Positions 52,301 through 60,800 of a stretch of 64,000 nucleotides of DNA are shown piece by piece. This DNA is from Acidobacteriota bacterium. GTDB lineage: Bacteria > Acidobacteriota > Vicinamibacteria > Vicinamibacterales > JAKQTR01. The notes under the pieces were generated by a model. That model worked only from the letters and a program-made list of their open reading frames with translations. It was not told the DNA's origin and did no database searches. A program made the position numbers and the translations under genes. How positions within the stretch are numbered: position 1 is the first letter of the stretch; every line of letters starts with the position of its first letter. Where the stretch lies: contig JAPKZQ010000043.1 in the NCBI GenBank assembly GCA_026393675.1, positions 62,001-126,000 on the forward strand. Direction: 5' to 3'.

Positions 52301-52899
52301 CAATTGGCAAGGCCATGCGCGACAAGGGCTGCCGTGTCCTCTATTTCGCGGGCTACAAGCGGGGCGAGGATCTGTTCAAGCGCGATGATGTCGAGGCCTC
52401 AGCCGACCAGTTGATCTGGACCACCGATGCCGGATATCCAATTGAACCCAGCCGACCGCAAGACTCCCACTTCCGCGGCAACATCGTCCAGGCCATGGTG
52501 GCGTACGCGAAGGGCGAGCTTGGCGCTGCACTGGTCCCGATGCCGTCGGTCGATCGGATTATCGCCATCGGATCGGATCGGATGATGGCGGCCGTCAAGG
52601 CGGCCCGCCTGACGGTGCTCGATCCGTACCTCAAGGACGACCACATCGCCATCGCGAGCATCAACTCGCCGATGCAATGCATGATGAAGGAAGTCTGCGC
52701 CCAGTGCCTGCAGCGCCAAGTCGACCCCAAGACGGGTCAGGAGACCATCGTCTTCACGTGCTTCAACCAGGATCAACTCATGGATCGCGTGGACTTCCCG
52801 AACCTGCAGGGCCGTCTCAGACAGAATACCGTGCAGGAGAAGCTCGCCAGCCTGTGGCTCGACAAGCTGCTGGCCGAGCATCCCCTGCCGCACGTGTAG
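49327..52899 (+). CDS. fused flavin/iron-sulfur oxidoreductase (NfnB/GltD-like plus NfnA/PyrK-like)
   Basis: A 1190-residue protein. An N-terminal region (about 1-250) without a recognised fold precedes cysteine clusters HYCILCHERDKDSC and CPGTGHRICNDCMKAC (about 258-345), likely Fe-S sites. A GltD/NfnB-like flavin domain follows with VLIVGLGPAGYTLAHYL (about 397-413) and the NAD(P) motif AVVIGGGLTAIDTATEV. The C-terminal third (about 855-1150) is a PyrK/ferredoxin-reductase module (FEPGQFFRLQNFE, LLAGGGLGNAVLFSIGKA) with cysteines in CMMKEVCAQCLQ. Nfn complexes bifurcate electrons between NADPH, NADH and ferredoxin, but here the role is inferred. TAGGA precedes the ATG. Its last 91 bases are repeated at 54578. 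Confidence 0.83.
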   Translation: MTQPPHPPVLDIGVPGFSYADLHEPSRLRDLYEVFAREVERDDPELWRQWDGYRANPAAARPATEVSLLLVRMAPFVSRFVGRLFRVEKELEALAAATNAQQAIFRFKADFVRRRVLPLLKSSATPAVSADDERVVRGLLAGQFPNDGEMALAHAGCLLLDREAAAAQSNDPVEKASVAESIDALKRWCAVHLHDPAHKSWVIFRLPRGVDFFKLVHVEHHDPALPAALTGPASQLRRRDGFTLTDPRMTGREALGEIHYCILCHERDKDSCAKGLFGKDGKITSNPLGIPLDGCPLDEKISEMHVLRKRGDALGALALVTLDNPMCPGTGHRICNDCMKACIYQKQDPVNIPQVESGVLTDVLRIPWGVEIYGLLTRWNPLNVGRPYPLPYNGRKVLIVGLGPAGYTLAHYLVNEGFGVVGLDGLKIEPLPEAITGTDDDPPQPVRDWSAIYSPLDQRPLEGFGGVSEYGITVRWDKNFLTLLHLTLARRRMLKTYGGVRFGGTLPIGEAWDLGFDHIAIAAGAGRPTILDMKNNLLRGIRQASDLLMALQLTGAFKRQALANLQVHMPAVVIGGGLTAIDTATEVMAFYPQQVEKTLDRYEALCATIGETGVRKVYDPEELQLLDEFLAHGREVRHERQHASAAGVRPNFVPLMQQWGGVSLVYRKGMVDSPAYRLNHEEITKSLEEGIRFVERMNPEEALPDEFGHVAAVRFREQINENGKWRNGDATVTLPARSVFVAAGTTPNVTYEREHPGTFALDERKRFFKAHDIERGEDGRFRLVPAREGFFTSHERDGRFVTYYGDNHPKYAGNVVKAMASARDGFHQIVRLFADDSPTVDAATKHNRDAAWRRFTADLDEQFLARVVSITRLTPNIVDVLVKAPAAARRFEPGQFFRLQNFETLSPMLGVGPDAARMLMEGLALTGAAVDKEKGLLSMIALEMGVSSRLCAYLKPGDPVLVMGPTGAPTEIPRGEHVLLAGGGLGNAVLFSIGKAMRDKGCRVLYFAGYKRGEDLFKRDDVEASADQLIWTTDAGYPIEPSRPQDSHFRGNIVQAMVAYAKGELGAALVPMPSVDRIIAIGSDRMMAAVKAARLTVLDPYLKDDHIAIASINSPMQCMMKEVCAQCLQRQVDPKTGQETIVFTCFNQDQLMDRVDFPNLQGRLRQNTVQEKLASLWLDKLLAEHPLPHV
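52809..52899 (+). repeat. 91-bp direct repeat, copy A (oxidoreductase 3' end)
   Basis: This segment codes the end of the oxidoreductase including its stop. It matches 54578-54668 in 89 of 91 positions, with a perfect 78-base core (52822-52899 against 54591-54668). The two differences are at 52814 and 52821. Similarity stops exactly after the TAG. Confidence 0.95.
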
Positions 52900-52947
52900 A
52901 GGGTGGGCACGGGGGCCCGCCACGAAGGGCCACCCTGGTGTGGGGCC

Positions 52948-53610
52948 TCACTCCGATTTCCCCGAACGCTCGGTGACGCGCACGAGCCGTTTCGGCTGCT
53001 CCACCAGCTCCCAACGGCACGGAGCCACGCGGCATATGGCGTCGAAAGCCTGCCGTAACGTCGCGCCCTTGACGCTCAGCGCAACCTTCCGGTCGCTCAA
53101 CGCTGGTGCCACCTCGACCTGGGCATCGTACATCCGGGCCAGCATGACGAAGGCCACCTGGACGTCCACCGGAGACCAGGCGACGTCGAACGGGAGGGGA
53201 TCGTTCACGCTGCGCACACCGGCGTTGAACAGGTTGCCGCCGCCGCGCAGGAACTGCTCGCCGGTCGGCGTGGCCTGCAACGTCGAGAACGTCTCCGTGC
53301 GGGTCTCGACGACGAGACGGGCGCCGTCGCGGCGCCAGCGGCAGCCGACGCTCTCGCAGATTGCAGTCAGCGCCGTTTCGGCGGTGATGTTCTCGACCTG
53401 TAACGTCAGCAGGGCGCGGAGACGACCGTCGAACGCCAGTTCGTAGCCGAGCGACTTGGCCAGGGCGGGCAGGACGTCGGTCAGCGGCGTACCAGCGAAT
53501 CGCAGGGTGACTCGCTCGCGAGCGAGGTCCTTCTGCGCGGGCCCATCCGTCGCCGCCACATTCGTTCCGGCGGCGCACAGCAGAACACACAGCAACACAT
53601 GACGAATCAT
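52948..53610 (-). CDS. periplasmic STN-domain protein
   Basis: A 220-residue exported protein with a signal peptide (about 1-20, MIRHVLLCVLLCAAGTNVAA). Two copies of the secretin/TonB short N-terminal (STN) fold follow. The first is about 30-100 (TLRFAGTPLTDVLPALAKSL, AETALTAICESVGCRWR). The second is about 140-212 (VAWSPVDVQVAFVMLARMY, ATLRQAFDAICRVAPCRWEL). STN domains usually sit on TonB-dependent receptors or secretins and sense ligand occupancy; here they stand alone with an ECF sigma factor. It overlaps the preceding membrane protein gene as ATGA. Confidence 0.8.
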   Translation of the reverse strand: MIRHVLLCVLLCAAGTNVAATDGPAQKDLARERVTLRFAGTPLTDVLPALAKSLGYELAFDGRLRALLTLQVENITAETALTAICESVGCRWRRDGARLVVETRTETFSTLQATPTGEQFLRGGGNLFNAGVRSVNDPLPFDVAWSPVDVQVAFVMLARMYDAQVEVAPALSDRKVALSVKGATLRQAFDAICRVAPCRWELVEQPKRLVRVTERSGKSE

Positions 53611-53987
53611 CGCGCTTCTCCCATCAGTTCGATCGAGACCGTGCCAGCCGGCAGGGCCAACGCATCCGCGTTGGGGCCGATGAGCGTCGTCGGCGAGCCG
53701 GGCATGCTGAAGATGATGATGGCGCCCTCGTTGGAGAGCTCGCCGCGTGGGACGGCAGAGGGCGCAGGGTCCGGTGTCCACAGCGGTCGGCCCACCACGA
53801 GCGCCACGAGACCGATGGCGGCGGCCGTCGCCAGAACGAGGCGCACCCGGGTGCCAGCCGGCGGCCTCTGTCCCCGCGCGAGCGCCGTCGCGACGAGTCG
53901 CTCGGTGACGCCCGGTGGGCACGTGAGCGCCTCGTGCACGAGGCCGTCGATCTTCACGTCCGACCAACGATCAGTGTTGGGTTCCAT
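53607..53987 (-). CDS. small single-pass membrane protein, probable anti-sigma factor
   Basis: A 126-residue protein with a cytosolic N-terminus (about 1-50), one membrane helix (about 55-72, LVLATAAAIGLVALVVG) and a short periplasmic tail (about 75-126). Its place between an ECF sigma factor and an STN protein, with 17 bases overlapping the sigma gene, argues for an anti-sigma role. No zinc-binding ZAS motif is visible, so this remains inference. GGGAGG precedes the ATG at 53987. Confidence 0.6.
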   Translation of the reverse strand: MEPNTDRWSDVKIDGLVHEALTCPPGVTERLVATALARGQRPPAGTRVRLVLATAAAIGLVALVVGRPLWTPDPAPSAVPRGELSNEGAIIIFSMPGSPTTLIGPNADALALPAGTVSIELMGEAR

Positions 53988-54504
53988 CCTGACCTCCCAG
54001 AAGCGCCGCCAGGCGCCGCCGCGCCCGGGAAATCCGCATCCTGAACGCTGCGTCAGAGACTCCGAGCAGGCGGGCCGCCTCGGCCCCTGACCACTCTCCC
54101 GCAGCCACCAGCAGCAGGGCCTCGCGGTCGAGCTTAGGCAGACTGGTGATGGCCCTCCGCACCACCAGGCCATCGACGCGCGCGATGGCCCGGGCCTCGG
54201 GATCCAGACCGCGATCGGCGTGGAAAGCGAGGGCCGTCAGCGGGACGAGCAGCCTCTGCTTGAACGACGCTCGCCAGGCACGGCGCTTGGCGATGGCGAA
54301 GGCAAACGCCTCCGGCGATTCGGGGGGGCCGTGACGATGCCATCGCTGGACGAGTGCGGTGAGCGCGTCCTGAGCGATTTCCTCGCCCAGGCCGATGTCC
54401 TGGACGCGTCCGCACGCATAGCGAACCAGCCGGGGAGCCAACGTGCGAAGGACGTCTTCAAGGTCCACAGTGATGAAGTACCTGTCGCACGGGATTTGTA
54501 ACAC
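53971..54504 (-). CDS. ECF-type RNA polymerase sigma factor
   Basis: A 177-residue sigma-70 family factor. Region 2 covers about 18-85 (LVRYACGRVQDIGLGEEIAQ, DALTALVQRWHRHG), and region 4 about 115-168 (ITSLPKLDREALLLVAAGEW, GAEAARLLGVSDAAFRMRIS, RARRRLA). There is no region 3, as expected of ECF factors. It is the first gene of a three-gene operon with overlapping junctions. A GTG at 54468 is an alternative start. Confidence 0.88.
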   Translation of the reverse strand: MLQIPCDRYFITVDLEDVLRTLAPRLVRYACGRVQDIGLGEEIAQDALTALVQRWHRHGPPESPEAFAFAIAKRRAWRASFKQRLLVPLTALAFHADRGLDPEARAIARVDGLVVRRAITSLPKLDREALLLVAAGEWSGAEAARLLGVSDAAFRMRISRARRRLAALLGGQDGTQH

Positions 54505-54577
54505 GGGGCCGGCCCCGCCGTCGGCCGGGTGTCAGCGGGCATGGCGCAGCGCCTCGATCCGGCGTACGCGGCTGCGT

Positions 54578-54668
54578 GGGCCTTCTCAGGCAGAATACCG
54601 TGCAGGAGAAGCTCGCCAGCCTGTGGCTCGACAAGCTGCTGGCCGAGCATCCCCTGCCGCACGTGTAG
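54578..54668 (+). repeat. 91-bp direct repeat, copy B
   Basis: A second copy of the last 91 bases of the oxidoreductase gene, including frame and stop codon, here not joined to any gene. It lies 73 bases upstream of the ECF sigma start and six bases from the convergent BNR-protein stop. The two copies define a 1769-base unit holding the ECF/STN operon. Confidence 0.95.
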
Positions 54669-54673
54669 CGCCG

Positions 54674-57600
54674 CTACTTCACGGCCTCCAGCTTCTTATT
54701 CTGTATCTCCTTGTTGAACGCGGCGACGTCCGTCTTGACGAGCGCTGCCAGCTTTGCGAGCTGTTCGTCCAACCGGGCTGACAGATCCTTGAACACCGTG
54801 TATGACTGTTCGGTCGGCTTGCCGTCGCCGCTGTCCACGACGCCCTGCAGCGCCGCCAGCTTGTTGTTCAGTTTGATCGGGTAATTGAGCGGATCCTGGC
54901 TGCTCTGGTTCCGATACTGGTAGATCTCCCCTTCGACCACGGTGAACTTCAACGTGAGGGCTTCGCCGCCGATCAAGGCGTCCGACGACTGCTTGCCCTT
55001 CTCTTTACTCCGAACAGCCGCGATGCGGTCGGCGATCTGCTTCTTGAGATCCCTGATGCGAATCACGGCTTCGTTGGCCTGTGTCACCTTGTCGCGAATC
55101 TGGAGCGCCAGCTTGAACTGCTCCTGGAGGTCGCTCTCGCTCACGGTCGGGAGGTTCGGATTCTTACGGATCGTAAACCCAGCCGTCTTCGTTTCCCCAC
55201 CCGCGGTCAGGCGCACCTGGTAAGTACCCGGAACCGCCAAAGGGCCGCGCGTACTTCCGGCCCACATGATCATCCCCGGAAAGTCCTTCGCATTCGCATA
55301 CCGCATGTCCCACACGAACCTGTTCATGCCAGCCTTCGTGGCGACACGCGGCGCCTGCCGACGGAATCCCTCCTCGTCTTCGACCCGCGCGGCCTCCGGT
55401 TTGGCGGCGTCCTTCTCGGCCGCACCGCTGTAGATGTTGACCACCTGGCCCTGCGCGTCCAGGATCTCGATCGTTACCTTGTCGGCGGCGCTCTTCAACA
55501 GATAGTCAATCGACACGCCTCTGCTAATCCCACGAATCGCCGCGGGCGGCTCGAACACGTGCACGGTCGCGCCAGCCACGTCAGGCGTGAACTGCCGCAG
55601 AATCGCAGCGTTGTCCAGGATGTAGAAGGACCGCCCATGCGTGGCAATCACCAGGTCGTTCTCGGTGACGACGATGCCATGAACGGGCGTGACCGGCAGA
55701 TCCAGCCGGAGCGACTGCCAATTCCCGCCGTTGTCGAACGACACGTAGATGCCGTGCTCCGTGCCGAGATACAGCAGGCCGGCCCTCTTGATGTCCTCGC
55801 GAATGCTGCGGGCGAAATCGTCGCCTGGGATGCCCGTCACGATCTTCGCCCACGTCTTGCCGAAATCGTCGGTCCGATAGACGTACGGCGCGCGATCATC
55901 CCGCTGATAGCGATTCGCGGCGACAAACGCCGTCCCCGGCTTGTGCGGCGACGCCTCGATCAGACTGATGCGGGCGAAGGCCGGCAGCCCAGCCGGCGTC
56001 ACATTGCTCCACGTCTTGCCGCCATCCTGCGTCACCTGGACATACCCATCGTCTGAGCCAGCCCAGATGAGGTTGACGTCGTGACGGGACGGCGCGATGG
56101 TGAACACCGTCGCGTAGGTCTCCACGCCCGTCTGATCGAGGGTGATCGGACCGCCGGAGGGCCCCATGGTCGATGGGTCGTGCCGCGTCAGATCGGGGCT
56201 GATCCGTTCCCAGCTCTGCCCTTCATTCGTCGTTCTCCACACGTGTTGCGAGCCGACGTAGAGCACGTTCGGATCGACCGGCGAGAACACGATGGGGTAC
56301 GTCCACTGGAACCGCTCCTTGATGTCGATCGCCGAGTACCCCATCGGGTTGTCGGGCCACACATTGATGGCCCGCGTCTGGCCCGACTTCCGATCGTATC
56401 GCGTCAACTCCCCGCCGTAACTGCCGGCGTAGAACACATCTGGGTTGCGCGGATCCGGTGCGATGTAGCCGCTCTCCCCACCGCCGACGTCATAGAGTTC
56501 GCTGCCGTTTCCCGTGCTCTCGACACAGGCCGTGCTGTTGTCCTGCTGCGCGCCGCACACGTGGTACGGCACGTGCGCGGTCACGAACGCGTGGTAGAAC
56601 TGCGCCGTCGGAAATGTCTGTGGCGTCCAACTCTCGCCGCCGTTGACCGACACGTTGGCACCGCCGTCGTTCGAGTTGATCATCCGCGTCGGATCGTTCG
56701 GCGCAATCCACAGGTCGTGGTTGTCTCCGTGCGGTACCCGGATGGACTTGTAGGTCTTGCCGGCGTCGGTCGATCGATAGAACCCGGTGTTGAGCACGTA
56801 CATCGTGTCGCGCTCCTTCGGATCCGCGTAGATGCGCGAATAGTAGAACGCCCGCTGCCGGAGACGCCGCTCGCTGTTGACCTGCTTCCACGTCGCACCC
56901 GCATCATCGGAGAGGTAGACGCCGCCGTTTTCGTTCTCAATGATGGCGTAGACCCGCTTGCCGTCGGCCGGCGACACGGCCACGCCGACTTTGCCCCAGA
57001 TGCCCGCTGGCAACCCCGGGTTCTTTGTCAGCTCCGTCCACGTCGTCCCGCCGTCAGTCGACTTGAACAAACCGCCCCCGGGTCCGCCGCTCGACAGGGA
57101 GTGGGGCGTGCGGAACACCTCCCACAACCCGGCATACAGGACGTCGGGATTGTTCGGATCCATCGACAAGTCGACGGCTCCGGACTTCGAGTCGTGGAAC
57201 AGGATCCGCTCCCACGTCTTGCCGCCGTCCTTCGACCGGAAGACGCCGCGATCGGCCCCCGGCGCGTAGGGCTTGCCGAGCGCCGCCACATAGACGAGGT
57301 CTGGATTCTTCGGGTGGATGCGAATCCGCGAGATGGCCTGCGTGTCCTTCAGCCCGACCTGGGTCCACGTCTTGCCGCCGTCAGTCGACTTGTAGACGCC
57401 GTCTCCCTGAATGATGTTGCCGCGCAACTCGGTCTCACCCATCCCGACGTATACGATGTCGGGATTGGACTCGGAAACGGCCACCGCGCCGACCGATGAC
57501 GTTTTCAGGAACTTGTCGGTGACAGGCCGCCATGTCGTGCCGGAATCAGAGGTCTTCCACACGCCTCCGCCGGTCGCGCCGAAGTAGTACTCGAACGGCC

Positions 57601-57802
57601 GCGACGAACTGCCGGCCACCGCGATGGACCGGCCGCCACGGTTCGGTCCAATGCCTCGCCACTTGAGTGACGACAACAGCGAATCCGGGTATCCAGGGGC
57701 GGGTGGCGGAGCCTGAGCGAAGGGCTGGACGCCCAGTCCAATCAGCGCGAACCCCACGAGACATGCAGCGGCCAACGTGCGACGCAGCCAACTTCGGCTC
57801 AT
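54674..57802 (-). CDS. exported BNR/VPS10-repeat protein
   Basis: A 1042-residue secreted protein with a signal peptide (about 1-30). About 700 residues of beta-propeller follow, made of sortilin-type BNR/Asp-box repeats, seen as SDSGTTWRPV, STDGGKTWTQV, SKDGGKTWERI, STDGGTTWTEL, TQDGGKTWSNV and DDFGKTWAKI. The C-terminal 300 residues contain an Ig-like strand region (VPGTYQVRLTAGGETKTAGF) and a helical end. Such proteins are often named glycosyl hydrolase, but no sialidase active site is evident. It follows the M14 gene by 30 bases. Confidence 0.85.
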   Translation of the reverse strand: MSRSWLRRTLAAACLVGFALIGLGVQPFAQAPPPAPGYPDSLLSSLKWRGIGPNRGGRSIAVAGSSSRPFEYYFGATGGGVWKTSDSGTTWRPVTDKFLKTSSVGAVAVSESNPDIVYVGMGETELRGNIIQGDGVYKSTDGGKTWTQVGLKDTQAISRIRIHPKNPDLVYVAALGKPYAPGADRGVFRSKDGGKTWERILFHDSKSGAVDLSMDPNNPDVLYAGLWEVFRTPHSLSSGGPGGGLFKSTDGGTTWTELTKNPGLPAGIWGKVGVAVSPADGKRVYAIIENENGGVYLSDDAGATWKQVNSERRLRQRAFYYSRIYADPKERDTMYVLNTGFYRSTDAGKTYKSIRVPHGDNHDLWIAPNDPTRMINSNDGGANVSVNGGESWTPQTFPTAQFYHAFVTAHVPYHVCGAQQDNSTACVESTGNGSELYDVGGGESGYIAPDPRNPDVFYAGSYGGELTRYDRKSGQTRAINVWPDNPMGYSAIDIKERFQWTYPIVFSPVDPNVLYVGSQHVWRTTNEGQSWERISPDLTRHDPSTMGPSGGPITLDQTGVETYATVFTIAPSRHDVNLIWAGSDDGYVQVTQDGGKTWSNVTPAGLPAFARISLIEASPHKPGTAFVAANRYQRDDRAPYVYRTDDFGKTWAKIVTGIPGDDFARSIREDIKRAGLLYLGTEHGIYVSFDNGGNWQSLRLDLPVTPVHGIVVTENDLVIATHGRSFYILDNAAILRQFTPDVAGATVHVFEPPAAIRGISRGVSIDYLLKSAADKVTIEILDAQGQVVNIYSGAAEKDAAKPEAARVEDEEGFRRQAPRVATKAGMNRFVWDMRYANAKDFPGMIMWAGSTRGPLAVPGTYQVRLTAGGETKTAGFTIRKNPNLPTVSESDLQEQFKLALQIRDKVTQANEAVIRIRDLKKQIADRIAAVRSKEKGKQSSDALIGGEALTLKFTVVEGEIYQYRNQSSQDPLNYPIKLNNKLAALQGVVDSGDGKPTEQSYTVFKDLSARLDEQLAKLAALVKTDVAAFNKEIQNKKLEAVK

Positions 57803-57832
57803 ACGCGAGACTCCTTCGCTAGAACCCGTGAG

Positions 57833-60800
57833 TTATTTCTCGTCGAGCTTGCGGCCGGCGTCGAGCCGGTCGAAGTTCAGGATCGCGTTGAACACGAACC
57901 CGTAACTTCCCTGCGTCTCGCCACGCCACATGGGATTGTTGGCGAACACCACGACATGCCCCTTGTCGAGTGGCACGTCGACCAATGCCGGCCGCTGCGC
58001 GATCTCGTTGCCGTTCTCGAGGAGCCCCGAGACCAGCAGGTCGCGCACGTCACCGTATCGCAGGACCACGCGCGGCCTCAGTTGCGGCGGAATGATGTTG
58101 AGCGGATTGCGCAGTTGCTCCGGAGTGACCGGCGTGGCCTGCCACGCCTCGACCTTCGGTTCCTCCGGCGGCGGGATCACCACCGGGAATCCCTGGGGTT
58201 GATCTTGATCGTCCGCCGTGCCTCGACCGGTTGGGCGCTCCGGACCACCGGCGGCCGCGCCGCGGCCGCCACGCCCGCCCAGCATGTTGCTGACGCCGAA
58301 GACGAGACCCGGTGCTGAGTAGATCGACAGTCCCTCACCGTACCCGTACGCGATCGGGCTCGCGGCATCCACCACCTTGGCACGCATCACCGTGCCTGGG
58401 GCCTTCAGTCGAGTCGGCTCCTGCACCGAGAGCCCGGGCGTCATGCCAAACATGTTTGCCAGGATGGTGGTGTCGTCGGCCACGATCAGCAATCCGCCCT
58501 TGCGAATGAAGTTCTCGATATTCGCGACGCCGGAGAGCCCGAGGCCTGGCCGCATGTCGTCAGTCGAGTCGATCTTGCCGATGTTGGGCGTCAGTTCCGT
58601 CGTCTTCCACGGCAGCGGGTTCCGCCACATCGGCATCCCGCTGACGATCTGCTGCGCGCTGCGTCCAACGGGCGGAAACACGAGCACGTCCCACCGGCCG
58701 TTGAGATTGGCTTCCTTCGCGACGACCTGGGTGCTGATGTAGTCGTACGGGATCTTCAGCTGATCGAATTCCATCCGCCACCAGCCCTCGTCCTGCGTGC
58801 CGATCCAGGTGTGGATGTAGCCGATCCGCGGCGTCTTGACGGCATGCGTCTTGACGGTGGGCGCGGCGGCGAGCGCATAGGCCTGCAGGCCCAGTTCGGT
58901 CGCGAACTTCTGCACGTCGGCCTGGGCCGCGTTCTTGATGAGGAACGAGCCCCGGTTGAACTTCCTGCCGCCCGATTCGAACGGCTCTTCGGCGACGTCG
59001 ACGGCCGCGTCCTTGATGCGATATCGGAGCGCGATCAACGACGGGTCCGCATCATTGTTGACGGCGAACAGCGTCCCCGTGCCGACGACGCCGCTCGGGG
59101 CCTTCACGTCAACGGCCTTCTCCATGGCCGCGTCGAGCACCTTCGCGTCGGTCACCCGGACGACCTGCACATTGAACAGTTCGCCAAACGTCCAGCCCGT
59201 ATCGTCGTACGGCCGCTTCTGCGGGTCGGTCGGACTCCAGTACTGGTAGTCGAGCAGCGCATCGGCGATGCGGCTGTACGGCTGGTCCATGCGGATGATG
59301 TAACTGCCCGCCGGGAACTGGCGCGTCTCGGTCGCGGGCTTCTCGTCCTTCTTCGCCTCCGCCTTCGGCGCTTCTTCAGCCGGCTTCTCGGCGGCTCCCT
59401 CATCGGCGCCACGTCGCGCCGGCTTCTTCTTGACGGCCATGGTCACGCTGAAGGGCGCCGTGGCGCGCGAGATTTCAACCGCCTGCCGCTGCAGCACACG
59501 CAGCATTTCCGCCTGCGCGCCCGGGCGTGCCTCGTCTCCGGGGAGCACGTACGCCGCCGGTCCTTCGACGGTCGGCTTCGTCACGGAGCGTTTGCTCTTG
59601 AGGTAGAAGTTCTTCAGGAAGAGCTTGGTATTGCCAGAGAAGTAGGACAGCGCCGTCAGCAATCCCGTCTGCTGGTAGTTATTATTGTTGCGCTGCGACC
59701 ACATCACCTTCGGCAGCGGCGGGTTCTGTTTGTACCACGTGCGTGCGTAATCACCCGGCTGCAGCTTCCGTTCGACCGTGTCGGCGCCGCCGTTGCCAAA
59801 TGTCTCGTAGAGACGGCTGATCCCGTTGTGCATGGCCCCAATGAACATCAGATAGCCCGGCGACCACGTATCGAAGGTGCCGTGCGTGAACGCGCCCGGC
59901 ATGCCGAACTTGGTCAGCTCGGCCATGTTGTTCCAGCCCAGCAATTGCCACTCGTCGGTGAGGATGGGATCCACCCACGCGTTGTAAGGGCCGTCACCCA
60001 CCGTGTTGTCGTACAGATACGGCACTGACTCGTGCAGGTCGTGCAGCACCTGGACCTTCTGCCCCACGACGGTGTTGATCACGTTCCGCGTCAACGCGAG
60101 CGTCGCCCCCATGGCGTCGCGGTTGTTGTCGTGCGCGACGTACTTGCCCCAGTAGGCCAGTGGCGGCCAGGTCTCGTTTGGATTCGCCAGGTGCCACTTG
60201 TAGATGTCGACCTGCCGGTCGCGACCGTCGGTTTCGATGACGGGTGTGATGAGCGTGATCACGTTATTGCGGATGGCCTTGATGTACGGACTGTCATCGA
60301 CGACCAGCCGGTACGCCAGTTCCATCAGCGCCGTTGGCGCCCCCGTCTCGGGAGCATGAATGGTGCCAGTGATGTAGTACACCGGCACGGACGCCTCGAC
60401 CAGGCGGTCCGCCTCGGCGTCGTCGAGCTTGATGGTCCGGGGGTCCGCCAACTTGGCGAGCCGCGCACGATTCTCGTCCATCTTCGCCATCACCGTCTCG
60501 GCGGCAATCGCGACGGCGATCATCTCGCGCCCTTCCTCCGATTTGCCAATGGAGAAGACCTTCACGCGCCCGGGACTGGCCTTTTCCAGAAGTCGCATGT
60601 AGGCGTGGACCTCGGCCGTGTACGGCAGCTTGCCCGGCGCCCCGGCCACATCGCCGAGCACAACCTTCGGGGTCGGCACCGTTTTCGAGAATGGCAGGTA
60701 ATCCACCAGCGGCGACAGGAAGAACTTTTCGGTCGTGTACTCGTTGATCTTCCTGGTGTACTCCTCGTCGATCAACTGCTTCGGGTCGCGGGCGTACTTG

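Noticed and set aside
54674-57802. Sialidase or glycoside hydrolase function for the BNR-repeat protein
   Set aside because: Only the Asp-box propeller repeats are visible; I could not see the arginine triad and catalytic residues of sialidases, so I left the function open.
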